Below, in pieces: positions 44,544 through 53,272 of a stretch of 64,000 nucleotides of DNA. The translations under genes were made by a program, and so were the position numbers. The first letter of the stretch is position 1. Each line of letters begins with the position of its first letter. The stretch comes from Streptomyces sp. I6 (GTDB lineage Bacteria > Actinomycetota > Actinomycetes > Streptomycetales > Streptomycetaceae): the NCBI GenBank assembly GCA_003725745.1, contig RHDP01000001.1, forward strand, positions 496,001 to 560,000, given 5' to 3'. The notes below the pieces were generated by a model. It was not told the DNA's origin, did not search any database, and saw only the letters and a list, made by a program, of their open reading frames with translations.

Positions 44544-46265
44544 TCAGAACAGGAAGTAGCGCTGGGCCATGGGCAGTTCGCGCGCCGGGGCGGGCTCCAC
44601 CGCATCGCCGTCGATGGTCACCGTGAAGGTGTCGGCGTCGACCTCGACCCGGGGCAGGGCGTCGTTCTCCTTCATGTCCGCCTTGGTGACGCCGCGGGTG
44701 CTGCGGATCGGGACGAAGCGCTTGCCCAGGCCGAGCCGTCCGGGCAGGCCGTCCTCGACGGCCGCCCCGGAGACGAAGTTGAGCGAGTTGGCCGCCGGGG
44801 CCCTGCCCAGCGCGCCGAACATGGGGCGCGGCAGGACGGGCTGGGGGGTGGGGATGGAGGCGTTCGCGTCGCCCATCTGCGCGTAGGCGATCTGGCCTCC
44901 CTTGAGGACGAGTCGGGGCTTCACCCCGAAGAACGCCGGCTCCCACAGCACCAGGTCGGCGAGCTTCCCGGGCTCGACCGAGCCGATCTCGTGGTCGATG
45001 CCCTGGGCCACCGCGGGGTTGATCGTGTACTTGGCGACGTACCGGCGGGCCCTGAGGTTGTCGGCCCGGCCGTCGCCCGGGAGGGAACCGCGGCGCAGCT
45101 TCATCGCGTGCGCGGTCTGCCAGGTGCGCAGGACGACCTCGCCGACGCGCCCCATGGCCTGGGAGTCGGACGAGACGATGGAGATGGCGCCGATGTCGTG
45201 GAGGACGTCCTCGGCGGCGATCGTCGACGGCCTGATCCTGGACTCGGCGAAGGCGAGGTCCTCCGGAACCGCCGGGTTCAGGTGGTGGCAGACCATCAGC
45301 ATGTCGAGGTGTTCCTCGACGGTGTTGACGGTGTGCGGCCGGGTCGGGTTGGTGGAGCTGGGCAGGACGTACGGCTCCGCGACGACGGTGATGATGTCCG
45401 GTGCGTGCCCTCCGCCCGCTCCCTCGGTGTGGTAGGCGTGGATCGTCCGGCCCGCGATCGCCGCGAGGGTGTCGCCCACGAACCCGGCCTCGTTGAGCGT
45501 GTCGGTGTGGAGGGCGAGCTGTGCGCCGGTCTCCTCGCACACACCGAGGCAGGCGTCGATGGCGGCCGGAGTGGCTCCCCAGTCCTCGTGGATCTTGAAG
45601 CCGAGCGCGCCGCCGCGGAGTTGGGAGTACATGCCTTCGCGGGAGGTCGTGTTGCCCTTGCCCAGCAGCCCGATGTTGACGGGGAAGGACTCGAGTGCCT
45701 CGAACATGCGGGCGAGGTGCCAGGGGCCGGGGGTGATCGTGGTGGCCTTGGTCCCCTCGGCGGGCCCGGTGCCCCCGCCGACGAGTGTGGTGATCCCGGA
45801 CGTCAGGGCCTGCTCGACGACGGTGGGCGAGATGAAGTGGACGTGGGCGTCCACGGCGCCCGCCGTGACGATCTTCCCGTTGCCCGCGATGACCTCGGTC
45901 TCCGGCCCGATGACGAGTTCCGGGTGGACCCCGTCCATCGTGTCGGGATTGCCGGCCTTGCCGATACCGGTGATGCGTCCGTCGCGGATGCCGATGTCCG
46001 CCTTGACGACTCCCCAGTGGTCGATGATCACCGCGCCGGTCACGATCGTGTCCGGGGCGCCCTCGGCGCGTGTCGTACGCGACTGGCCCATGGATTCGCG
46101 GATCACCTTGCCACCGCCGAACACCGCCTCGTCGCCGGCGCGTCCGGGGCCGCCGCAGCGGTCCTCCTCGATCTCGACGAGGAGTTCGGTGTCGGCGAGG
46201 CGGATCCGGTCGCCGGTCGTGGGACCGAAGAGGTCGGCGTACGCCGCGCGGGTCAGCTCAGGCAC
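44544..46265 (-). CDS. ureC: Urease subunit alpha
   Basis: A 573-residue catalytic subunit, full length. The nickel centre is complete: '[11 protein letters not shown]' (H-x-H), the carbamylated lysine in '[19 protein letters not shown]', the histidines in '[10 protein letters not shown]' and '[18 protein letters not shown]', and the mobile-flap catalytic histidine in '[20 protein letters not shown]'. '[20 protein letters not shown]' is the conserved metal-binding aspartate region. GTG start at 46265 overlaps ureB by 8 bases. Confidence 0.97.
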   Translation of the reverse strand: MPELTRAAYADLFGPTTGDRIRLADTELLVEIEEDRCGGPGRAGDEAVFGGGKVIRESMGQSRTTRAEGAPDTIVTGAVIIDHWGVVKADIGIRDGRITGIGKAGNPDTMDGVHPELVIGPETEVIAGNGKIVTAGAVDAHVHFISPTVVEQALTSGITTLVGGGTGPAEGTKATTITPGPWHLARMFEALESFPVNIGLLGKGNTTSREGMYSQLRGGALGFKIHEDWGATPAAIDACLGVCEETGAQLALHTDTLNEAGFVGDTLAAIAGRTIHAYHTEGAGGGHAPDIITVVAEPYVLPSSTNPTRPHTVNTVEEHLDMLMVCHHLNPAVPEDLAFAESRIRPSTIAAEDVLHDIGAISIVSSDSQAMGRVGEVVLRTWQTAHAMKLRRGSLPGDGRADNLRARRYVAKYTINPAVAQGIDHEIGSVEPGKLADLVLWEPAFFGVKPRLVLKGGQIAYAQMGDANASIPTPQPVLPRPMFGALGRAPAANSLNFVSGAAVEDGLPGRLGLGKRFVPIRSTRGVTKADMKENDALPRVEVDADTFTVTIDGDAVEPAPARELPMAQRYFLF

Positions 46266-46611
46266 GGGAGCCTCCGTGCTCCGTCCGGGCTCCGCCCGCG
46301 CCGGTGCCGAGCGGCCCGGCGGTCTCCCCGCGCAGGCCCGCGACGATGCGCAGTCCGGCGAGCGGAACGAGTTCGACCTCGACCGGGATCCCGGGTTCGA
46401 ACCGGACGGCGGTACCCGCCGCGATGCCCAGCCGGAGGCCCCGCGCGGCGGCGCGGTCGAAGTCGAGCCCGGGGTTGGCCTCGGCGAAGTGGTAGTGGGA
46501 GCCGACCTGTACGGGCCGGTCGGCTGCGTTGAGCACCGTGAGACGGGTGGTCTCGCGGCCCTCGTTCAGCCGGACCGGCCCCTCGGCGTGGAGGATCTCT
46601 CCGGGGATCAT
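46258..46611 (-). CDS. ureB: Urease subunit beta
   Basis: A 117-residue subunit. '[20 protein letters not shown]', '[20 protein letters not shown]', '[20 protein letters not shown]' and 'RFEPG' are the standard UreB sequence landmarks. It is 13 bases downstream of ureA. The C-terminal 15 residues are Gly/Arg-rich and vary between species. Confidence 0.95.
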   Translation of the reverse strand: MIPGEILHAEGPVRLNEGRETTRLTVLNAADRPVQVGSHYHFAEANPGLDFDRAAARGLRLGIAAGTAVRFEPGIPVEVELVPLAGLRIVAGLRGETAGPLGTGAGGARTEHGGSRA

Positions 46612-46624
46612 CGGCGCGCCCCCC

Positions 46625-46927
46625 TCAGACGATCGGGTCGTGGACGGTGACGAGCTTGGTGCCGTCGGGGAACGTCGCCTCCACCTGGACGTCGTGGATC
46701 ATCTCGGGGATGCCGTCCATGACGTCGTCGCGGGTGAGCACCTTGCGTCCGGACGCCATGAGTTCGGCGACGGTGCGCCCGTCCCGCGCGCCTTCCAGGA
46801 TGTGGGTGGTGATGAGGGCCACGGCCTCGGGGTGGTTGAGCCTCACCCCGCGTGCCCTGCGCTTCTCCGCGACGTCCGCGGCGACATGGATGAGCAGCCG
46901 TTCCTGCTCGTGCGGCGTCAGTTGCAC
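46625..46927 (-). CDS. ureA: Urease subunit gamma
   Basis: A 100-residue subunit and the first gene of the operon. It reads '[20 protein letters not shown]', then '[20 protein letters not shown]' and '[20 protein letters not shown]', the near-invariant UreA core. I prefer the GTG at 46927 because it gives the family's normal N-terminus and has GAGGTGGGG just upstream; a GTG at 46936 would add three residues. Operon order is ureA-B-C-F-G-D, without ureE. Confidence 0.94.
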   Translation of the reverse strand: MQLTPHEQERLLIHVAADVAEKRRARGVRLNHPEAVALITTHILEGARDGRTVAELMASGRKVLTRDDVMDGIPEMIHDVQVEATFPDGTKLVTVHDPIV

Positions 46928-47371
46928 GTTCCCCACCTCACAGTCGGCCTGCCCGGACGGGACCGGGTGCGGCGGACGATGCCGGACGCCGGCGGGTCCG
47001 CCGGCGTTCCGCGGCCCTTCGGCCGCCGAGGTCTGAACGTTAGGGCGGAAGTTTTTCCGGCGCGTTAACTGGCCTCCGGTACCCGCAAGGACATGAGCGC
47101 GCGAAGCCCGTCCTCGAGCACTTCGGCACGCACATCGCCGAACAGGGCCTGCTGGGCGATGCCCCGCGCACGGGCCGTCAGCGTCCCTCCGCTGGCGCCG
47201 GGGCGTGTCCCGACACGGGACAGCCCTTCACCCGGGCGCCGGCGGCCGGCTGGGTACCCCCCGGTACCCGGGACGCAGACCGCCCCCGGCGCCGAAGTGC
47301 GCCGGGGGCGGTCTGCGTGACTAGACGAGCAGCACCCTGCCACCCGGACCGGTCACTGTCGCGGGCTCGAC
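46928..47371. other. Gap upstream of the urease operon, containing a strong terminator
   Basis: About 440 bases. The urease promoter should be in the first 150 bases. A minus-strand open frame at 47065-47343 ('[20 protein letters not shown]') looks like a remnant rather than a gene. The right end holds the long hairpin listed separately. Confidence 0.4.
47274..47317. terminator. Strong hairpin, 19-bp perfect stem
   Basis: CGCAGACCGCCCCCGGCGC (47274-47292) and its exact complement GCGCCGGGGGCGGTCTGCG (47299-47317) flank a 6-base loop (CGAAGT). It is one of the most stable stems in the window, but no intact gene ends into it, suggesting the gene it served has decayed. Confidence 0.8.
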
Positions 47372-47957
47372 GTGATCTTCAGGCGTCCGGCGCCGGCCGG
47401 GGTGGCAGCGGGTGCGATGGTGACCGGACCCGGACTGCGCGGCATCCGGTCGGTGGTGGCGCCGAGCGGGGCTGCCGCGCTCACGGGCCTCACCGCGACC
47501 CGGCAGACGCCCAGCCGGCTCGGGGTCCCGGCGGGCGGCTGGTGGGCGGAGGCGGGAGCACTCACGCCGGCCGCCCTGGCCGTGGGTGCCGCCGTCGCAG
47601 CTCTCGCGGCGCTTCTGGGACCCGCCGGAATCGGCCTGGGCTCGCTGCTGGTCGTCCTGCTGGGCAACCCGTTCTCCGGCGTGGCGACCGCACCGGAACC
47701 GCTGCCGGAGCCGGCCGGTCCGATCGGCCGGTGCCTGCCGCCGGGCGCCGGCGGGTCACTGCTGCGGTCGGTGGCGCTACTTCGGCGGCAACGGCGCCGG
47801 CGGGCCGGCCCTGCCCTGGCACGGGGCGGCCCCGGGCCTGACCGCCGTCCTGGTCGGCGGCCGCCGCCGCACCACCGTCCCCCGCACTCGCCGCGACGCG
47901 CCCCTCCGGACCGGCACCGGCCGGATGGCTGCGGGCGAACGCCGGGTGAGGGTCTGA
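47372..47957 (+). pseudogene. Remnant of a multi-helix membrane protein (ABC-2/YhgE-like type)
   Basis: Only a 3' portion remains. One frame gives 'TPAALAVGAAVAALAALLGP', 'GLGSLLVVLLGNPFSGVATA' and 'PPGAGGSLLRSVA'; after a break near 47775 another frame continues 'YFGGNGAGGPALPW'. The string 'LLGNPFSG...LPPGAG..LLRS' is characteristic of the last helices of a large Streptomyces membrane protein family that normally exceeds 300 residues. The N-terminal membrane segments are missing, so this is truncated as well as frameshifted. Confidence 0.55.
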
Positions 47958-48175
47958 ACGGGCCCGGCGCCCCGGCGGCACGCGCCTTCCCGTTGGAGCG
48001 GACGGAAGCGCGCGGCTCCGCCGTTCCGCCGCTCGGGCGGGACGGCACGCCGTCGGCACGAACCCCGTGGCGACCGGCTGCCACCGCCCCGCCGGCGCCA
48101 CCCGGGTGCGCGAGGAACCGGTTCGCGGCCGCCGGGCCGGCGTGGTGGCGCCTCGGCGCTTTCCGGGAGTGTGGA

Positions 48176-48466
48176 TCAGGAGCCGTCGCCCGTGCCCGGA
48201 GTCCGGTGCTCGGCCGCGATGCCGAAGCGGCCGCGTTCGCCGGCGTCGGACGGCCTGGCTGGGGCCGGCGACGACACCGAGGTGGTCGCGGAGCCGCCCA
48301 GCGCGTGCTCCGCGGTCTCCAGTCGCTCCAGGTCGGCGGCGGACACCAGAGCCACGAGCGGCTTCCCGTGGCGCGTCACGACGACCCGCTCGCCACCGTA
48401 GACGACACGGTTGATCAGGTCGGCGAGTTCAGCTCGCGCTTGCGTCACCGGAATCTCGTAGACCAT
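48176..48466 (-). CDS. Phd/YefM-type antitoxin, apparently orphan
   Basis: A 96-residue protein whose first 60 residues are a clear Phd/YefM domain: 'YEIPVTQARAELADLINRVV', 'GGERVVVTRHGKPLVALVSA' and 'ADLERLE'. The remainder is a disordered Ser/Pro/Ala tail. GAGGAG stands before ATG 48466; ATG 48475 is an alternative. The 3' neighbour should be a RelE or Doc toxin, but nothing of that kind follows on the minus strand, so it is an orphan or the toxin is lost. Confidence 0.8.
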   Translation of the reverse strand: MVYEIPVTQARAELADLINRVVYGGERVVVTRHGKPLVALVSAADLERLETAEHALGGSATTSVSSPAPARPSDAGERGRFGIAAEHRTPGTGDGS

Positions 48467-48567
48467 GCTCCTCATTCTAGCCGCCTGTACGTCCTGTACA
48501 TTTTTGCAGGAGGCCGCAGCAGACACCGCAGACCTGGCCCCCGCGGCCACCGGAGGAGAGGTACGCC

Positions 48568-49203
48568 GTCAACCATCCGTCCGCCCGACATGTCCTGCCC
48601 GAGTTCACCGAACACACGAGCGTCGCCCGGCGCACGCTCGATCCGTACTCCAAGCTGCTGTCCGAGCGGATCGTCCTCATCGGGACACCCGTCGACGACA
48701 CCACGGCCAACGACGTCATCGCGCAGTTGCTGTACCTGGAGTACGCCGCGCCGGACCGGGACATCGCGCTCTACATCAACTCGCCCGGCGGCCCGGTCAG
48801 CGCCATGTCGGCCGTCTACGACACCATGCAAACGGTGATGTGCGACATCGCCACCACCTGTCTGGGCCAGGCCGCGTCGACCGCCGCCGTGCTGCTGGCG
48901 GCGGGCGCCCCGGGCAAGCGCGCGGCGCTGACCGGCGCCCGGGTGCTCGTCCGGCAGCCCTCACTGCCGGAACCGGTGCAGGGTCAGCCCACCGATCTTG
49001 ACCTCGCGGCACAGGAGTTGCTGCGACTGCGGGAGCAGCTCACCGCCACGCTCGCCCGCCACTGCGGCCGGAGCGTACAGCGCGTCGCCGCCGACCTGGA
49101 GCGCGACACGGTGTTCGACGCCGCGGGAGCCCGGGCGTACGGGCTGATCGACCACGTCGTCAAGAACCGGAAGTCCGCCCCGACTTCCGCCGGCGGCCGG
49201 TGA
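48568..49203 (+). CDS. ClpP-like protease subunit, start codon missing and catalytic His replaced
   Basis: The frame encodes a ClpP-type subunit (Streptomyces ClpP3-like): '[16 protein letters not shown]', '[20 protein letters not shown]', '[20 protein letters not shown]', then the serine in '[20 protein letters not shown]' and the aspartate region '[20 protein letters not shown]'. The catalytic histidine position reads 'RVLVRQPSL' where active ClpP has I-H-Q-P, so the triad is incomplete. Homology begins at GTCAACCATCCG (48568), 7 bases after GGAGGAGAGG, but GTC is not a start codon and no ATG, GTG or TTG precedes it in frame; the first is TTG 48727, far inside. The gene may be dead, or GTG has been misread as GTC. 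Confidence 0.7.
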   Translation, partial: VNHPSARHVLPEFTEHTSVARRTLDPYSKLLSERIVLIGTPVDDTTANDVIAQLLYLEYAAPDRDIALYINSPGGPVSAMSAVYDTMQTVMCDIATTCLGQAASTAAVLLAAGAPGKRAALTGARVLVRQPSLPEPVQGQPTDLDLAAQELLRLREQLTATLARHCGRSVQRVAADLERDTVFDAAGARAYGLIDHVVKNRKSAPTSAGGR

Positions 49204-49210
49204 GGGGGCG

Positions 49211-49519
49211 GTGCCGCCACCCGAACCGCCGCCGCTGCCCGCCCTGACGCACGCCGAGAGCGAGTTCATCGACAGCTATCTCGAAGTGGTCGACCAGCCG
49301 GCGAGGATCAACCCGGCACGCGGGGCGCACACGTATGGCGCTCTGCGCGCCGCACAGGCGCTGGTCGCCGGGGCCGCGGCACTCCGCGACGCTCTGACGG
49401 TCATGCACCAGCGCGGTGAGAGCGAGCTGCACGCCGCCACATTGGCCCGCGCGCTGCGGGTGTTGGGCGGGGAGCGCAGAGCATCGCGCATCAGCGTGCC
49501 GCCGGAGGACGCGAGTTGA
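49211..49519 (+). CDS. Hypothetical protein, 102 aa
   Basis: GTG at 49211 lies 7 bases after the ClpP-like stop, so the two are probably co-transcribed. It opens with a proline-rich stretch ('PPPEPPPLPALTHAESEF'), followed by a helical region ('ALRAAQALVAGAAALRDALT'). I do not recognise a family. Base composition and codon use look like real coding sequence, but the evidence is modest. Confidence 0.45.
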   Translation: MPPPEPPPLPALTHAESEFIDSYLEVVDQPARINPARGAHTYGALRAAQALVAGAAALRDALTVMHQRGESELHAATLARALRVLGGERRASRISVPPEDAS

Positions 49520-49895
49520 CGACCCGCCGCATACGCCCTGCCGTGGGCCCTCCGGCGCGCCCGCGATGCGTACGACCGGGTGTCGCCCATCCGGACCACG
49601 AGCGGCTTCGGCTTTCGTGCGGTGCAAGTTGCGCGACGGCATGGCCCGATCGGCCCAACGACCGGCTCCACCGCAGGTACGGGGCTCATCACCGGAGGAC
49701 GCCGGGTCCCTCTAACGGCTCTGTCCACTCGAACAGATCAGTGGTGAGGAGCCTCACAAATCGTCGTTTCGACTCGGAAATCGGGCAGTTCATGGGTCAA
49801 GATCCCTGGGACGACAAGCCCCCGCCACCGCGGCGGGGCGGTCCGGGCGGACGCCGAGTCCTGCCGCCGCACCGGATGCCTGGTCGACATGAGGG
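49520..49895. other. Promoter region upstream of the riboswitch
   Basis: 376 bases with no convincing gene. The stretch 49720-49800 is AT-richer than its surroundings and is the likely promoter of the riboswitch-controlled NlpC/P60 transcript. The long plus-strand open frame that runs through it into the hydrolase gene is not used. Confidence 0.45.
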
Positions 49896-50035
49896 CTTCG
49901 GCAGGAGTGGAGGACCCAGCAGTACGGGCCGGCCGCCGGATCGGTGGCGGGTCCTCGGGGTGAAGCCGCTTACGCGGCCGGGCGTCTTCGCCGGTCCGAA
50001 CCCGACAGGTCATCCTTCACAGGCGGCTGACGAAG
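49896..50035 (+). ncRNA. c-di-AMP riboswitch (ydaO-yuaA type)
   Basis: Conserved blocks of the ydaO element occur in order: GGAGGACCCAGCAG (49909 onward), CTCGGGGTGAAGCCGC, then GGTCCGAACCCGACAGGTCA, followed by CCTTCACAGGCGG. These correspond to GGGGGACCCAAUAG, UUGGGGUGAAUCC and CCCGAAUCCGUCAGCUAACC of the B. subtilis element. CTTCG-GCAG at 49896-49904 pairs with CTGA-CGAAG at 50027-50035 to close P1. The ribosome binding site of the next gene (GAAGGG, 50032-50037) is part of that P1 strand, so ligand binding could hide it. In Streptomyces such elements repress cell-wall hydrolase genes when c-di-AMP is high. Confidence 0.88.
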
Positions 50036-50043
50036 GGTTGCGC

Positions 50044-50520
50044 ATGACTGCGCAGACACATCTCCCGTCCCTGCTGTCCCGGACGGGTGCCGTCTCGGCA
50101 CTCACGATCGCCGCCGTCGGCGGCTCACTGATCGTGCCGGGCGGCGCTCCGGAGGCCCACGCCGCATCGGCTCACGCGACGAAGGCTCTCAAGGTCGCCG
50201 CGTCGAAGAAGGGAGCCCCGTACAGGTACGGAGCCGCCGGTCCGAACCGCTTCGACTGCTCGGGGCTCACGCTCTACGCCTACAAGAAGGCGGGCAAGAA
50301 GCTGCCCCGCACGGCCCAGCAGCAGTACAACCGCACCCGCCATATCTCCGCCTCTCAGCGCGAGCGCGGTGACCTGGTGTTCTTCCACTCGCGTGGATAC
50401 GTGTACCACGTCGGGATCTACGCCGGGGCGGGCAAGATCTGGCACTCGCCCAAGACCGGTTCCGTGGTGAAACTGACCAAGATCTGGTCCAAGAGCGTCC
50501 GTTACGGACGGGTTCGCTAG
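50044..50520 (+). CDS. Secreted NlpC/P60 cell-wall peptidase
   Basis: A 158-residue exported hydrolase. Residues 1-41 are a signal peptide (hydrophobic 'VSALTIAAVGGSLIVPGG', likely cleavage after 'EAHA'). The NlpC/P60 domain follows directly: C72 in 'NRFDCSGLTLYAYKKAG', H122 in 'YVYHVGIYAGAG' and H134 in 'KIWHSPKTG'. It should cleave peptide stems of peptidoglycan. There is no LysM or other binding domain. Its mRNA leader carries the c-di-AMP riboswitch, tying its expression to wall turnover, dormancy or osmotic control. ATG 50044. Confidence 0.93.
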   Translation: MTAQTHLPSLLSRTGAVSALTIAAVGGSLIVPGGAPEAHAASAHATKALKVAASKKGAPYRYGAAGPNRFDCSGLTLYAYKKAGKKLPRTAQQQYNRTRHISASQRERGDLVFFHSRGYVYHVGIYAGAGKIWHSPKTGSVVKLTKIWSKSVRYGRVR

Positions 50521-50586
50521 CTCGGTTCTCCGGACAACCGGGCCGGTACGGCCGCCGCCCCGGGTGCCGCCGAGCGCACCGGGCGG

Positions 50587-50630
50587 CGGTGACGCCCCGG
50601 ACTGCGGTGACGTCCCGCCGGGCGTCACCG
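50587..50630 (+). terminator. Putative terminator after the NlpC/P60 gene
   Basis: CGGTGACGCC (50587-50596) and GGCGTCACCG (50621-50630) form a perfect 10-bp stem, 67 bases after the stop codon. The loop is long (24 bases). Confidence 0.5.
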
Positions 50631-51235
50631 CAGCGGTGGATCCGCGGAGCCATGCAGCCGTGGGCCGATCATGGGCGTCAGCCCCGGAGCGTGCGGATCC
50701 CGGCCGCTCGACCTCCAGAGCACCCCGGACGGGCGGCCGGCACGGCTGAGCGTCCACGCCGGCCCACGAGCCGCGCCAGGCAGCACCGCGCCATGCGATG
50801 CCGTGCCATGTCGTGCCCCGTGCCGGGACGGGAACCCGATCCGCGGCCGGGGAACGGTGACCGCCGCGGGCCGTGCGGTGGGCGGCAGCGCGGCGCTCCA
50901 TGAGCGGCGCACCGGTGGCGGGCCGGTGAACGGCACCGGCGCTTCCCGACCGGGAGGCACGCGCGTCCGGCCCGAGGCGCCGCACGGGCTCACCGGCCGG
51001 CGCGCCCGCCCGGGGCCACGTCGCCCCGGGAGTCACGTCGCCCCGGGAGTCACGTGGTACGGGGACCCGGTGTGTGGGCACGGTGGGCACGGTGGGCACG
51101 GTGGGCACGGTGGGCACGGTCCGTCCCGGCGCCCGTTCGGCTCTCCGGCCCGCTGGCCGCGGGGTGTTCCTCCCCGGACGGCGAAGGGGGGACAGGCCCG
51201 CGGCCCGGCAGCCCCCCGTTCCCGGTCTTCGGCAC
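50631..51235. other. Non-coding region with tandem repeats
   Basis: No gene is supported in these 605 bases. It holds a 17-bp direct repeat with CACGTCGCCCCGGGAGT as unit (about 51017-51052) and the 9-bp minisatellite at 51076-51120. The long open frames on both strands here are a consequence of the GC content. Confidence 0.5.
51076..51120. repeat. 9-bp minisatellite, five perfect copies
   Basis: GGGCACGGT is repeated five times without mismatch. The unit length is a multiple of three, so it leaves neighbouring open frames intact, but no real gene covers it. Confidence 0.9.
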
Positions 51236-51676
51236 TCACCGTGGATGGTCGGCGGCGGCCGCTCTCCAGGGCATGGCGATCCAGACGGTCTTGCCGCCCT
51301 CGGGCGTGGGATCCACGTAAAGCCTGCCCCCCCGTTCCGCGGTGAGCCAGCGGATGATTACCATGCCGCGGCCGTTGTCCTGCTGCACGGCCGCGGGGAG
51401 GCGCTGGGGCCGGCGCGGATGGCTGTCCGTCACTCCGACGCACAGGCGCTCATCGCGCTCGAGGCGGACGTCGACGGTGAAGGTCGGGGACAGCCCGAAG
51501 GTGTGCTGGACGGCGTTGGTGGCGAGTTCGGAGACGATGAGACGGACCGCGTCGGCGGTTTCGTCCTCCCCCGGCAGCCCCCACTCGGCGAGGACATCGG
51601 AGACGTATCTGCGCGCGGCGGATACCGAGGCGGGATCGCTCGGCAGTGTGACGGAGGCTTCCTGAAGGTCTGCCAT
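51236..51676 (-). CDS. ATP-binding protein, RsbW-like anti-sigma kinase fold (HATPase_c_2)
   Basis: A 146-residue single-domain GHKL ATPase, a family greatly expanded in Streptomyces. Landmarks are 'SVSAARRYVSDVLAEWGL', the N box 'VRLIVSELATNAVQHTFG', 'LCVGVTDSHPRRPQRLP' (G1, D-S) and 'DNGRGMVIIRWLTAERGG' (G2). It may act as an anti-sigma factor or serine kinase on an unlinked partner. Its neighbours, an XRE regulator and a DUF397 protein, are typical company for this family. Start ATG 51676 ('MADLQEASVTL'). Confidence 0.88.
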   Translation of the reverse strand: MADLQEASVTLPSDPASVSAARRYVSDVLAEWGLPGEDETADAVRLIVSELATNAVQHTFGLSPTFTVDVRLERDERLCVGVTDSHPRRPQRLPAAVQQDNGRGMVIIRWLTAERGGRLYVDPTPEGGKTVWIAMPWRAAAADHPR

Positions 51677-51990
51677 GGTGAGCTGTCCCTTTCCCACCGG
51701 GGCTGCCGGAGCGCGGCACACAGCGGATTGGATGCCGGAACAGCCTCGGACTGCGCTTCGCGCCAGACTGCCACTGTTGCCGCCCCCATGGGAGCGGATC
51801 CACCAGGATATGCATATATCTGTCGCTCAATGCGGTGAACTCTGCTACTCGAGAGCGTATTTGGGCTCAGACTGGGCGCTTGACACCGCGCCGGCCGGTC
51901 ACCCGTGGCGGGCGGCCCGGCAGGCCCGGCGGCCCCGGCGGCCCCGGCGGCCGTCGCAGGAGAGCACGAGGAGACACGAGGAGACACGGC

Positions 51991-52847
51991 ATGCGGCAGG
52001 GTCCCGCGGTACGCCGGCGCAAGCTCGGGGAGGAGCTGCGGGGTCTGCGGCTGGGCGTCGGCCTCACGAGCCGGGAGGCGGCACTCCTGGTGGGCTGGAA
52101 CCAGTCGAAAGTCAGCCGCATAGAGACCGGAACGAGCGGCGTGAAACCGGCCGATGTCGCGCGGCTGCTGGACGCCTACGGAGTGGCCGACCAGCGGCTG
52201 CGCGAGCTGCTGGGAACGCTGGCCGACACGGCGGACGGCGGGGGAAGGGGCTGGTGGCATGCGTATCGCGGGTGATTCCCCCGCAGTACCGGGACTTCAT
52301 CAGCCTGGAGTCCCAGGCGAGCGCGGTCCGCACACTGGAGACCTCCGTGGTGCCCGGGTTGCTCCAGACGCCCGACTACGCGCGGGCGGTGACCCGTTCC
52401 GCACTGGAGGGTGTGCCGACGGCGACGGTCGACTCGCTGGTCGAGGTGCGCATCGCGCGCCAGCGCGTCTTAAGGGCGGAACGCCCGCTGACCTTCGGTG
52501 CCGTACTGGACGAGGCGGTCCTCCGGCGCCGGGTAGGGGGCCGGGATGTGATGCGGGGTCAGCTGCGGCAGGTGCTGGAGATGGCCCAACTCCCGCATGT
52601 GCGGCTCCAGGTGCTGCCCTTCTCCACGGGTGGTTACGTAGGACTGACCGGATCTTTCGTTATCTTCTCCTTTCCGAACACTTCCGATCTAGACGTGGTT
52701 GTTCTCGACCACTTGACGAGTAGTCTCTACCTCGAACGGAAGGAAGATCTCGAGACGTACGGCGCCGCCTTCCGCACGATGCAGGCGCATGCGCTCTCAC
52801 CGACCGACTCGTTGGATCTCGTCGCAGGGATCCGTGACGGCGTGTAG
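51991..52847 (+). CDS. XRE-family regulator with DUF5753 domain, frameshifted
   Basis: About 285 residues if repaired. The N-terminus is an XRE helix-turn-helix ('KLGEELRGLRLGVGLTSREA', 'LVGWNQSKVSRIETGTSGVK'). The break is in the GGG run 52270-52272; one more G gives 'WWHAYRGVIPPQYRDFISLE', the standard junction to DUF5753, which then runs through 'SVVPGLLQTPDYARAVTRSA', 'LRRRVGGRDVMRGQLRQVLE' and 'VLPFSTGGYVGLTGSFVIFS'. GGAG precedes ATG 51991. Such proteins pair with DUF397 proteins, often to control development or antibiotic production. Its stop codon lies inside the adjacent inverted-repeat element. Confidence 0.87.
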
Positions 52848-52910
52848 GGCGTGTTGCGAAAGTGGCTCCGTCCGCCCGCAGGGCAGGAGGGACTTTCACC
52901 ACACGCCCTA
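52845..52910. repeat. 66-bp inverted-repeat element (MITE-like)
   Basis: The arms 52845-52863 and 52892-52910 are complementary over 19 positions apart from a small internal mismatch (outer TAGGGCGTGT with ACACGCCCTA, inner GAAAGT with ACTTTC). Both ends are TA. It sits between the XRE regulator and its DUF397 partner and supplies the regulator's TAG stop. Its size and ends suggest a miniature non-autonomous IS derivative; a strong terminator is the alternative reading. Confidence 0.65.
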
Positions 52911-52926
52911 GGGAAGGCACCCCCCG

Positions 52927-53142
52927 ATGTCTGCTCACGACGCACGTGTACGCCCGCTGCCCGGCATGTCCTGGCAGCGCAGCAGCCGCAGTGTCGGAAT
53001 GAACAACTGCGTGGAGACCGCACGGTGCGCCGACGGCGCCCTGGCCGTACGCGACTCGAAGAACCCCGGACTGCGCCACCTGGTGTTCTCCCCCGGCGCC
53101 TGGACCGGATTCGTCCGCGGGCTGGACGCTCCGCCGCGCTGA
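52927..53142 (+). CDS. DUF397 domain protein
   Basis: A 71-residue protein with the DUF397 signature: 'MSWQRSSRSVGMNNCVETAR', 'GALAVRDSKNPGLRHLVFSP' and 'AWTGFVRGL'. These small proteins act with the XRE/DUF5753 regulator encoded just upstream (79 bases away), as in the WhiJ- and AbaA-type systems. GGGAAGG precedes the ATG. Confidence 0.9.
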   Translation: MSAHDARVRPLPGMSWQRSSRSVGMNNCVETARCADGALAVRDSKNPGLRHLVFSPGAWTGFVRGLDAPPR

Positions 53143-53272
53143 CCGGCCCGCCCGGCGGACTGGACGCTCCGCGGCGCCGGACCGCGGGCCCGCCGCGTCC
53201 CGGCTGTGGGCCGTCGGCTGCCGGCTCTCGCCGCGGCCCCCTCCCGGTGCCGTCTCCGGGACGGCGGCCGCC

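Noticed and set aside
47065-47343. A 92-codon minus-strand frame as a gene
   Set aside because: It crosses the 19-bp terminator stem, has no ribosome binding site and resembles no family. At most it is a decayed fragment.
49516-50520. A 334-codon frame starting upstream of the riboswitch
   Set aside because: The signal peptide begins at 50044 and the preceding sequence is a structured RNA leader, so the upstream codons are not used.
51076-51120. Possible CRISPR array
   Set aside because: Contiguous 9-bp units without spacers; the same holds for the 10-bp array at 63117-63196. No cas gene is present.
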